From contig JAKSTQ010000005.1 of the NCBI GenBank assembly GCA_024402475.1, positions 1-64,000 of the forward strand: a DNA stretch of 64,000 nt. The letters run 5' to 3'. Position numbers and translations under genes: made by a program. The notes beneath the pieces were generated by a model that worked only from the letters and a program-made list of their open reading frames with translations, had not been told where the DNA came from and did no database searches. This document shows positions 15,998-22,904 of this stretch, in pieces. This stretch comes from Treponema sp. Its GTDB lineage: Bacteria > Spirochaetota > Spirochaetia > Treponematales > Treponemataceae. Numbering within the stretch: position 1 is the stretch's first letter; each line of letters begins with the position of its first letter.

Positions 15998-17044
15998 TCA
16001 GTAAGAATCGCTGATCTGACCTTCGTCTGCTTTACCATTGATGTAGTTGTAGTAAGCTTCGCGCTGTCTTGCAACTGCTTCATTTGAAATAAGGTCAACA
16101 AATGCTTTTGCCTGTGCTTTTGTAAAATAAAGCTGAACTTCTGTGCTTTCTTTTGGAATGTTTGTTCCGATGTTTTCTGCAATGTTTTTGCCCTGTTTGA
16201 TGATGATACAGAAGTAAGGTGATTTGTTCTTGAATTCGTATCCGGCTTCTACAGTACATTTTGCTTTGTTGTCGCAGAATATTTTGAGTGTTCCCCACTG
16301 GATTTCTGACTTACCGTTTTTAAGGTAAAGACGGCGTGTCTTGAGGTTGCTGTTGCGGATAAGTTTTTTTGCTTCAAAGTCTTTGAGGTACATTGCAAGA
16401 GCATCTGTGATTCCCTGTCTTGTTTTTGCATCCCAGAGAATTTCGTAATAGTTTGTCTGGTAATAAGTTGCAACACCAGACATGTCAGTTTTAGGGTTGT
16501 AAATCAATTCTGCTTCACGTGGTTTTACATCAATACCAAGAAGTGTTCCTGTTGCAAGCTGAACTGTATCATAGTGTGCATATTTGTCTTTTCCGAGGAA
16601 GAAGTCTTTTGCCCAGTTTCCGCTTGAACCAAAGTTATCGATGCGTTTCTGGCGTTCAAGTGCTTTTTCTTCAGCAATTTCTTTTTCTGTTTTTGGTTTG
16701 TCGTCTTTCTTTGTTTTCTGAACAGGAGCATCTTCGTAAGTATCAGCTTCTTTTTCAGGTTTTACTTTTGCGCGTTTTGCCTGTTTAGCATCAACTGAAC
16801 CGTCGTCATAGTCATCCGATTCTTTTACTGCTGCAGCTTTTGTATCAGCAGTTACAGCTTCAGTTTCCTGTGCTTCCTGTAGGACAGGTTCTTCTGTTGT
16901 TTCAGAAACTGCTTTTGCAGCTGATTCTTCAACTGGTTCTGCTGCAGCTTCTGTTATGATTTCTGTCTGTGTATCTGCTGGTTCTTCAGCAAATGCAAAT
17001 GCAAGGCAAGCGGCACAAAGCACGCAGATAAATGTCTTTTTCAT
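15998..17044 (-). CDS. exported protein with acidic low-complexity N-terminus
   Basis: A 348-residue protein with a signal peptide (MKKTFICVLCAACLAFAFA-EE) and then about 110 residues rich in Glu, Ala, Thr and Lys, probably an unstructured linker. A globular C-terminal domain follows (about 130-348), containing FFLGKDKYAHYDTVQLATGT and two cysteines around FCDNKAKC. I do not recognise the domain. A ribosome site AAGGACC precedes the ATG, and a terminator follows the stop. It is probably periplasmic. Confidence 0.75.
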   Translation of the reverse strand: MKKTFICVLCAACLAFAFAEEPADTQTEIITEAAAEPVEESAAKAVSETTEEPVLQEAQETEAVTADTKAAAVKESDDYDDGSVDAKQAKRAKVKPEKEADTYEDAPVQKTKKDDKPKTEKEIAEEKALERQKRIDNFGSSGNWAKDFFLGKDKYAHYDTVQLATGTLLGIDVKPREAELIYNPKTDMSGVATYYQTNYYEILWDAKTRQGITDALAMYLKDFEAKKLIRNSNLKTRRLYLKNGKSEIQWGTLKIFCDNKAKCTVEAGYEFKNKSPYFCIIIKQGKNIAENIGTNIPKESTEVQLYFTKAQAKAFVDLISNEAVARQREAYYNYINGKADEGQISDSY

Positions 17045-17117
17045 ATATGGTCCTTAAAATGTTTTGTAATAATACGTTAACTTATTATACACATAAAAAC
17101 ATTTTTTTTCTATAAAG

Positions 17118-17567
17118 TTACAGATTTGATTTTGTCTGATTGAAATTACTGCTGATTTTTTCAAGAAGAAATTCCAGCTGTGTGATTTCCTGAGGGTTAA
17201 GGTCAGCAAAAAAAGTTTTTTTTAATTCGTCTGAAATTTCTTTTGTGTACTGATTGTAGGTTCTGCCGGTTTGTGTAAGTTCAACCTGTTTTGAACGGCT
17301 GTCTGCAGGATTAACGCAGGTTGTGACAAAGCCTAAGGTTTCCAGTTTTTTAACAAGCACGGTTGTGGTTGACTTGTCCCGGTTGATTTTTTTTGAAAGT
17401 TCATTCATTGACATTCTTGGATTAACGGATAAGAGGTAAAGAATGTAGCCGTGACTTGAGGCAAGATTTGGAAGACCTTTTTTTGCAAGGCTTGTCCTTA
17501 AAAATTCTGCACATTCTGAGTGAATATGTGAAATAGTAGAAACAAGGTCAGAATGTTCAATCTGCAT
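17118..17567 (-). CDS. MarR-family transcriptional regulator
   Basis: A 149-residue winged helix-turn-helix protein. The DNA-binding part spans about residues 50-105: MSMNELSKKINRDKSTTTVL (helix-turn-helix), then VKKLETLGFVTTCVNPADSR (wing, with the typical D.R turn), flanked by dimerisation helices. It is divergent from the membrane protein gene at 17654 with an 86-nt gap, which makes that gene the likely target. The GCCATTTACGGG region before the start may hold its operator; no clean palindrome was identified. Confidence 0.9.
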   Translation of the reverse strand: MQIEHSDLVSTISHIHSECAEFLRTSLAKKGLPNLASSHGYILYLLSVNPRMSMNELSKKINRDKSTTTVLVKKLETLGFVTTCVNPADSRSKQVELTQTGRTYNQYTKEISDELKKTFFADLNPQEITQLEFLLEKISSNFNQTKSNL

Positions 17568-17617
17568 ATCGTTAAATACTCCCGTAAATGGCGCAGCTTT
17601 CAGTTACGCCTTCTATG

Positions 17618-17646
17618 TTGATTATAGCATAAAAATAAAATAGAAT
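17618..17646 (+). promoter_or_regulatory. promoter of the 17654 membrane gene (leaderless geometry)
   Basis: TTGATT (17618-17623), a 17-nt spacer and TAGAAT (17641-17646), followed by 7 nt and then the ATG at 17654. No Shine-Dalgarno fits in between, so the mRNA should start at or next to the A of ATG. Confidence 0.7.
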
Positions 17647-17653
17647 AATCACT

Positions 17654-18463
17654 ATGTTTGGATTTTTTATTAAAAAGAATTTTTTTGACGGATGGGATAA
17701 CTGTCTGTATCTTCTGATTCCTAATGTAGTGATTGCTTTCTTTTTAAGCGGAACAGCACTGGGACTTTACTTTTTGTTTAAACTTGAAAAAGCTTTTGTC
17801 TTTCTTCTTGCAGTCGTAATTTTTGTTCTTGCAGGAGGAATTCTTGCATCTCTTGTCGGTGCAAACGGCAAGAATGTATATGCAGTGGCCGATTATGGAA
17901 CTCCGGCTCTTGCAGATTACTTTAAGGAAATTCCTGCTGCGTTCAAAAAATATTTTGGTTTTGGATGTCTGTGTTCAGGAATCATTGTAAGTGCTTACAT
18001 CGGTATTCCGGTTTATCTTGGATTTGAAAATCAGTTTGGAGTTGCTTTTGCGGTGCTTCTTGGATTTTTTGTTCTTGTAATGGCATTTGTTTTGCAGTGG
18101 TTTATTCCGCTTACAGTAATCATGAACGGAGATTTCAAAAAGACAATTAAAAAGTGTTTTATCATTTTCTTTGATAACACTGGTTTTTCATTTTTGATGT
18201 TCCTTTATTCAACTTTGATTTTTCTTGTATCCTGCGTTATCTTTCTTGTTCTGCCAGGACTTTCGGGGGTTCTTTTAGGACAGGTGAATGCTTTAAGGCT
18301 TCGTCTTTATAAATATGACTGGCTTGAAGTTCATCCTGACTTAAAAACAGCAAAGGCCCGTAAAAATATTCCATGGGATGATCTTTTAAAAGAAGACAGA
18401 ATGAATCTTGGTCCAAGAAATTTCAGAAGTCTGTTCAATTCGTTTAAGGCAAATGACGACTGA
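17654..18463 (+). CDS. multi-pass membrane protein of unknown function
   Basis: A 269-residue integral membrane protein with about six hydrophobic helices (around residues 20-45, 47-68, 105-128, 130-155, 175-205 and 190-215, partly fused) and a charged cytoplasmic tail of about 60 residues. No transporter motif is recognised; the pattern is loosely like DUF624/YesL-type proteins. It is divergent from a MarR regulator, which suggests regulation by it. The start is supported by promoter geometry, not by a ribosome site. Confidence 0.8.
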   Translation: MFGFFIKKNFFDGWDNCLYLLIPNVVIAFFLSGTALGLYFLFKLEKAFVFLLAVVIFVLAGGILASLVGANGKNVYAVADYGTPALADYFKEIPAAFKKYFGFGCLCSGIIVSAYIGIPVYLGFENQFGVAFAVLLGFFVLVMAFVLQWFIPLTVIMNGDFKKTIKKCFIIFFDNTGFSFLMFLYSTLIFLVSCVIFLVLPGLSGVLLGQVNALRLRLYKYDWLEVHPDLKTAKARKNIPWDDLLKEDRMNLGPRNFRSLFNSFKANDD

Positions 18464-18486
18464 TAACAATCCTTAAAGGGCAAAAA

Positions 18487-18517
18487 AAAAACTTCCAGAA
18501 AACTGGAAGTTTTTTTA
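18487..18517. terminator. strong bidirectional terminator
   Basis: ACTTCCAG (18491-18498), loop AAAA, CTGGAAGT (18503-18510), extended by A-tracts on one side and T-tracts on the other. It ends the plus-strand membrane gene and, on the minus strand, the tRNA-Met transcript. Confidence 0.93.
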
Positions 18518-18519
18518 TT

Positions 18520-18592
18520 TAGCGGCAATGGGACTCGGACCTATGACCTGCCGGATATGAGCCGGATGCTCTACCAACTGAGCTATGCCGCC
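18520..18592 (-). tRNA. tRNA-Met (CAT), with an atypical T-arm
   Basis: The minus strand gives acceptor GGCGGCA, D-arm GCTCAGTTGGTAGAGC, anticodon loop CTCATAT (anticodon CAT) and 3' half TTGCCGCT. It lacks initiator features (no C1-A72 mismatch, no GGG/CCC anticodon stem), so elongator Met is most likely; tRNA-Ile2 with lysidine at C34 cannot be excluded. Oddities: the T-loop reads TCCGAGT instead of TTCGANT (C at 55), the T-stem has an A-C mismatch (51/63), 27/43 is T-C, and 1/72 is G-U. CCA is not encoded. Confidence 0.85.
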
Positions 18593-18603
18593 GTAATGAG
18601 TTC

Positions 18604-18632
18604 ATATTATACAATATTGATTTTTGTGTCAA
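18604..18632 (-). promoter_or_regulatory. promoter of tRNA-Met
   Basis: On the minus strand TTGACA (18632-18627), a 17-nt spacer and TAATAT (18609-18604), 11 nt before the tRNA. A TATAAT at 18611-18606 overlaps but would give a 15-nt spacer. The rest of the gap to 18751 shows nothing else. Confidence 0.75.
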
Positions 18633-18751
18633 TAGACTAAAATTGATTTTTACATAAAAAAGGCTGAGTTCTTTTTCACTAAAATCTGTTCTTAAAACTT
18701 CTGTTTCGATTCTCCTGTAAGTTAGAACTATTTAAAATAACTTCAAGTGTA

Positions 18752-19510
18752 TTATCTCAATGCTGAGTTAGGAATAAAACTTTTTGCACAAGCGATAAGT
18801 TCATTAAGCTGGGAATCTGTGTAGGGCGTGATTTCGTTATAAGATTTATCGATGCAGTTTTCGTTACGGAACTGTGCAAACTGCCAGCTTGCGTTCTGTG
18901 GAATTATTTCTGCCATTGAGCGGATTTCATTTTTTGTTACAAGTCCTGGAACCAGCACTGTTCTGATTTCGTAATGTTCACTTTTGTAAGCACTTATAAG
19001 ATTTATGGTTTCTTTTAATAATTGAAGAACCGGTTTTCCGTTGTTGCCTAAAAGCGGAATGTCTTTACCGTAACGCTCCGGGCTTGTCTTAAAATCCATT
19101 GCAACAAAATCAGGTCTTGTGCTTTCGTCAGCCATTAATGGTGCCAATAAATGGGGAAGTGTTCCGTTTGTATCAAGTTTTATTTTAAAACCCATTGCTT
19201 TTGCTTTTTTGATGAGAATGGGAGTAACAGGATTTAAAAGCGGCTCGCCGCCGGAAATCACCAGGCCTGAAATTACATTCTTTCTTTTAAAAAGATGTTC
19301 AAGAACCTGAACTCCTGATACAAATTCTGTCTGGGCTTCTTTGGATATAGAAAAAGCTGGTCCTAAAACCAGCTCCGTGTTGTAGCAGTAAGGACAGCGT
19401 AAGTTGCAGCCCCGCAAGAAAACGGTGCTTGCAACAGTGCCTGGAAAGTCAACCAGAGTTGTCTTTACCAGGACGCCGCATTTTACTGCCAGTATCTGAT
19501 CTTCTGTCAT
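18752..19510 (-). CDS. nrdG: class III ribonucleotide reductase activating radical-SAM protein NrdG
   Basis: NrdG uses a 4Fe-4S cluster and S-adenosylmethionine to generate the glycyl radical on anaerobic ribonucleotide reductase. The 252-residue chain has the radical-SAM motif RGCNLRCPYCYN (C35, C39, C42), the glycine-rich VISGGEPLLNP and a typical partial barrel. It follows the separate glycyl-radical protein by only 3 nt, so enzyme activator and radical-carrying protein are made together. The shape also resembles the longer anaerobic activases of the NrdG2 type. Confidence 0.9.
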   Translation of the reverse strand: MTEDQILAVKCGVLVKTTLVDFPGTVASTVFLRGCNLRCPYCYNTELVLGPAFSISKEAQTEFVSGVQVLEHLFKRKNVISGLVISGGEPLLNPVTPILIKKAKAMGFKIKLDTNGTLPHLLAPLMADESTRPDFVAMDFKTSPERYGKDIPLLGNNGKPVLQLLKETINLISAYKSEHYEIRTVLVPGLVTKNEIRSMAEIIPQNASWQFAQFRNENCIDKSYNEITPYTDSQLNELIACAKSFIPNSALR

Positions 19511-19513
19511 GAA

Positions 19514-20044
19514 TTAAGCAAGAGCTACTGCAGGTTCAAAAATTGCTGTAAGTTCTTCTACATTGTGACCGCGGGCAATTTCTTTGTGATCGCTGTTGTA
19601 TACGATTACTGTAGGAGCTGCAAATACACCCATGAGTGCTGCTTTAGAAAGACCTTCTTCTGTATCTACATCAATCATGTTTCCTGCAAGATTAATATGT
19701 GACATGTATTCTTTTACAGGAGGACAGTTAGGACATGTTTTTCTTACAAAGATGTCAAAAGATGCAATATCGCCTGAAGTTGTTTTTGCAGCTTCTGCTT
19801 TAACTTCTTTTTTTACAGCAACAGGTGCTTCATCACCATCAAAACGGTTGCTTGCTTCTGTAGTGAACATTTTGCGAAGCTTGTATTCGTCAGATTTTCC
19901 TTTGTTCCAGTTGCGAACTGCGCGGTAGTAACCTACGATGCGTGCATAAACTTCTGTCTGTGTTCCGTGAACATCAGCAAGTTCTGCCTGTACTGCCTTG
20001 ATTTCTTCTTCTACCTGACTCAATGTGCGCTGTGTGTTGATCAT
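19514..20044 (-). CDS. stand-alone glycyl-radical subunit of class III ribonucleotide reductase, fused to a redoxin domain
   Basis: A 176-residue two-domain protein. Residues 1-27 form a charged helix. Residues 30-60 carry EVYARIVGYYRAVRNWNKGK and DEYKLRKMF, which is the C-terminal glycyl-radical loop of class III NrdD (RxxGY motif; radical glycine expected at G38). After an Ala/Lys linker, residues 92-176 form a thioredoxin/glutaredoxin-like domain with CPNC (104-107) and a cis-proline in AAPT (P144). The nearby large NrdD chain lacks this loop. It has its own promoter with NrdR-box-like sites and a GGGAGG ribosome site. The split-enzyme role is inferred but strongly supported. Confidence 0.85.
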   Translation of the reverse strand: MINTQRTLSQVEEEIKAVQAELADVHGTQTEVYARIVGYYRAVRNWNKGKSDEYKLRKMFTTEASNRFDGDEAPVAVKKEVKAEAAKTTSGDIASFDIFVRKTCPNCPPVKEYMSHINLAGNMIDVDTEEGLSKAALMGVFAAPTVIVYNSDHKEIARGHNVEELTAIFEPAVALA

Positions 20045-20065
20045 TTTTTATATTTCCTCCCGTTT

Positions 20066-20122
20066 AGGCTAAATATAGTGTGTTTACTGATAATAATCAA
20101 GTATTGACACTATATTTAGTAT
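20066..20122 (-). promoter_or_regulatory. promoter with two NrdR boxes before the radical-subunit/nrdG operon
   Basis: On the minus strand TTGATT (20100-20095), a 17-nt spacer and TATATT (20077-20072). Two NrdR-box-like 16-mers flank it: 20107-20122 (ACACTATATTTAGTAT, 14 of 16 matches to acaCwAtATaTwGtgt by eye) upstream of the -35, and 20066-20081 (13 of 16) over the -10. Together they form a 13-bp inverted repeat. Their centres are 41 bp apart, close to four helical turns. This is a typical repressor layout for NrdR. Confidence 0.8.
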
Positions 20123-20174
20123 CGATAATTCCTCATTTTTTTATTAGCACTGTTTATGGTGCCGGCTGTATTTT

Positions 20175-22289
20175 TTAGATATTTCCTTCTTTAGCAGCAA
20201 GAATCTTTCTTTCCTGTTCAAGTTCTGCAAGGCGGGCCTTAAGTTCAAGTTCACGTTCTGCCTTACATTTAGGGCATTCAAACTGCTGGCCGTTAAGGTA
20301 GCCGTGAATGTGACAGATTGAATAGGTTGGCGAAATTGTAAAGAACGGAATGCGGTAATTGCATGCAATATGGCGAACCAGGTCGCTGCAGGCTTTCCAG
20401 TCTTTAAGTGCTTCACCCATGTATACATGGAACATTGTACCGCCTGTATACTTTGTCTGAAGTGCTTCCTGATGATCAAGGGCTTCGAATACGTCGGCTG
20501 TGTAGTCAACCGGAAGCTGGCTTGAGTTTGTATAGAAAGGATCGTCTTTACCGCTTGTGATGATGTCAGGGAACTGTTCCTTGTCATGTTTTGCAAGACG
20601 GTATGATGTACTTTCTGCTGGAGTTGCTTCAAGGTTAAAGAGGTCTCCTGTCTGTTCCTGGTAGTCCTGCATGCGTTCTCTCATGTGCTGGAGTACGCGT
20701 TCTGCAAATGCTTTACCTTTAGGGTCAGCAATGTTAACTCCAAGGAAGTTGAGACATGCTTCGTTCATACCACAAAGACCGATTGTGTTAAAGTGGTTGT
20801 TAAGTGTCTTAAGGTAGCGTTTTGTGTATGGGAAAAGACCGCCGTCATAAAGACGCTGGATAACCTTTCTTTTTGCACAAAGGCTTTCTTTTGCAAGATC
20901 CATGAGGTAGTCAAGGCGTTTGTAGAATTCTTCTTCTGTGTTTGCAAGGTATGCAATCTGTGGAAGGTTGATTGTTACAACACCAAGGGAACCTGTAAAT
21001 TCATCTGCACCAAAAAGACCACCACCGCGGCGGCGAAGTTCACGTTTGTCCAGCTGAAGACGACAGCACATTGAACGTACGTCATTAGGATTAAGGTCTG
21101 AGTTTACGAAGTTCTGGAAGTTAGGAGTACCGTACTGAGCTGTCATTTCAAAAAGAAGTTTTGCATTTTCTGAAGTCCAGTCAAAATCCTTTGTAATGTT
21201 ATATGTAGGAATAGGATAAGCAAATCCGCGTCCTGCAGCATCACCCTGAATCATGAGCTGGATAAAGATCTTGTTGATGAGATCCATTTCTTTCTGACAG
21301 TCACCGTATGTGAAGTCCTGTTCTTTTCCGCCTACGATAGCCTTTTTGTCTTTAAGGTCGCTTGGACATACCCAGTCAAGAGTGATGTTTGTAAACGGAG
21401 CCTGTGAACCCCAGCGGCTTGGTGTATTTACACCGAAAATGTAGCTCTGAAGGCACTGGCGAACCTGTTTTTCGTCAAGATTATCCTTGCGTACAAATGG
21501 AGCAAGGTATGTATCAAAAGATGAGAATGCCTGAGCACCTGCCCATTCGTTCTGCATGATTCCCAGAAAGTTTACAATCTGGTTAACGAGGGTTGAAAGG
21601 TGAGTTGCAGGAGTAGAAGTGATTTTATCTGTTACACCGCCAAGTCCTTCTGCAATGAGCTGTCTTAAAGACCATCCTGCACAGTAACCTGAGAACATTG
21701 AAAGGTCATGGATATGGAATGCAGCAGTTTTGTGTGCTTCTTTTACTTCTTTTGAGTAAATATTGTTAAGCCAGTAGTTGGCTGTAATTGTTCCTGAGTT
21801 GTGGAGAATAAGACCACCGAGAGAGAAGTTAACGTTTGCGTTTTCATTTACGCGCCAGTCACTCTGTCCCAGATAACCGTCCATAGTCTTGTTGATGTCA
21901 ACCATGAGGTTTTTTGCATCACGAACTGCTTCGTGGCGTGAACGGTAGAGAATATATGCTTTTGCAACATCAACTTCTTTGTTTTCGATGAGTGCGTTTT
22001 CTACAAGGTCCTGAATTTCTTCGATAGCAGGAATGGAATGAGCACGGCGACCAGCCATAAGATCCTTGATTTTTGCTTCTACGCTGTCTGTAAGACGGAT
22101 TGCGCGTTCCGGATCAGGAAATTTTTCTACAGCCTCAATTGCCTTTCCAATGGCAATTTCAATTTTTTTGCGGTCGTATGGAACTACTGTTCCAGAACGT
22201 TTTACAACCGATTTGATAACGGCCTGTTTTTCCGGTTCTGTTGAATTCCCCAGAAAAGATTTCCATTCAGGTAATGCCTGATCACTCAT
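20175..22289 (-). CDS. nrdD: anaerobic ribonucleoside-triphosphate reductase large chain NrdD, lacking the glycyl-radical loop
   Basis: Class III ribonucleotide reductase makes dNTPs in anaerobes. The 704-residue chain has an ATP cone (about residues 25-120), the ten-stranded barrel with active-site cysteines GYCAGWS (C203) and SMCCRL (C408/C409), SLGVVTINLP, and the C-terminal zinc motif CHIH...CPKC (C659, H662, C672, C675). After that, where the RxxGY radical loop should follow, it ends in a charged helix (residues 676-704). The radical loop is encoded separately at 19514-20044. It overlaps nrdR by 4 nt. Confidence 0.95.
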   Translation of the reverse strand: MSDQALPEWKSFLGNSTEPEKQAVIKSVVKRSGTVVPYDRKKIEIAIGKAIEAVEKFPDPERAIRLTDSVEAKIKDLMAGRRAHSIPAIEEIQDLVENALIENKEVDVAKAYILYRSRHEAVRDAKNLMVDINKTMDGYLGQSDWRVNENANVNFSLGGLILHNSGTITANYWLNNIYSKEVKEAHKTAAFHIHDLSMFSGYCAGWSLRQLIAEGLGGVTDKITSTPATHLSTLVNQIVNFLGIMQNEWAGAQAFSSFDTYLAPFVRKDNLDEKQVRQCLQSYIFGVNTPSRWGSQAPFTNITLDWVCPSDLKDKKAIVGGKEQDFTYGDCQKEMDLINKIFIQLMIQGDAAGRGFAYPIPTYNITKDFDWTSENAKLLFEMTAQYGTPNFQNFVNSDLNPNDVRSMCCRLQLDKRELRRRGGGLFGADEFTGSLGVVTINLPQIAYLANTEEEFYKRLDYLMDLAKESLCAKRKVIQRLYDGGLFPYTKRYLKTLNNHFNTIGLCGMNEACLNFLGVNIADPKGKAFAERVLQHMRERMQDYQEQTGDLFNLEATPAESTSYRLAKHDKEQFPDIITSGKDDPFYTNSSQLPVDYTADVFEALDHQEALQTKYTGGTMFHVYMGEALKDWKACSDLVRHIACNYRIPFFTISPTYSICHIHGYLNGQQFECPKCKAERELELKARLAELEQERKILAAKEGNI

Positions 22290-22747
22290 TTGTCTCCTCC
22301 CAGTTTATTTACTTCATTTATAAATTCGTCAAGGTTTTCAAAGTGCTTGTATACCGAAGCGAAACGGATGTAAGCAACTTTGTCAATTTCATGAAGACGG
22401 CGCAAAACAAGTTCACCAAGGTCGGTTGACTTGATTTCACGGCTGATTTTGCCCTGCATTACAGCTTCGTCTTCTATATCGTTTACGATACTTTCGATCA
22501 TTGTAGGCGAGAACGGACGTTTTTCCAGCGCACGTTCAATTCCTTTTGCAAGTTTTGAACTGTCAAAAGGTTCGCGGCGGTCGTCTTTCTTTACGACCAT
22601 AAAAGGTTTTTCTTCGATTCTTTCGTAGCTTGTAAAACGGTAGCCGCAGGACAGGCATTCACGGCGTCGGCGGATAGATTCGCCATTAGCCATTGTTCTG
22701 GATTCAATTACTTTATCGTCGTAGCTCCCACAGTACGGACATCTCAT
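22286..22747 (-). CDS. nrdR: transcriptional repressor NrdR
   Basis: NrdR is a zinc-ribbon and ATP-cone repressor that shuts off ribonucleotide reductase genes when dATP is high. The 153-residue chain has the zinc ribbon MRCPYCGSYDDKVIESR with CLSCGYRFTSYER, and an ATP cone from about residue 48 (VVKKDDRREPFDSSKLAKGI) to the end. The stop overlaps the nrdD start (4 nt), so nrdR and nrdD form one operon. NrdR boxes at its own promoter indicate autoregulation. Confidence 0.97.
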   Translation of the reverse strand: MRCPYCGSYDDKVIESRTMANGESIRRRRECLSCGYRFTSYERIEEKPFMVVKKDDRREPFDSSKLAKGIERALEKRPFSPTMIESIVNDIEDEAVMQGKISREIKSTDLGELVLRRLHEIDKVAYIRFASVYKHFENLDEFINEVNKLGGDK

Positions 22748-22781
22748 GTGAAATTTTACCTTTTTTCTATATAATTACACA

Positions 22782-22844
22782 AATTTGTATTTAGTGTTTT
22801 GTTAATGTATGACCCATTATATAACACTATATATGATAAGGCAA
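22782..22844 (-). promoter_or_regulatory. promoter with two NrdR boxes before nrdR-nrdD
   Basis: On the minus strand TTGCCT (22844-22839), a 17-nt spacer and TATAAT (22821-22816). One NrdR-box-like sequence (22824-22839, starting ACACTATATAT) occupies the spacer; a weaker one (22782-22797, ending TTTAGTGT) lies in the 5' leader. Centres are 42 bp apart, nearly the same as in the second nrd promoter. Confidence 0.75.
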
Positions 22845-22904
22845 GATTGAATTTTGAAAATTCCTGAGAATTTATGTGGAATTTTTTGTTGTCTAAACCG
22901 CAGT

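Noticed and set aside
18520-18592. Initiator tRNA-fMet
   Set aside because: There is no C1-A72 mismatch and no three G-C pairs at the anticodon stem, so elongator Met (or Ile2) is more likely.
19514-22289. Reading the NrdD split as a simple frameshift or pseudogene
   Set aside because: The two parts are 130 nt apart with a promoter, NrdR-box-like sites and a good ribosome site between them, the small protein carries an additional redoxin domain, and both parts show intact motifs.
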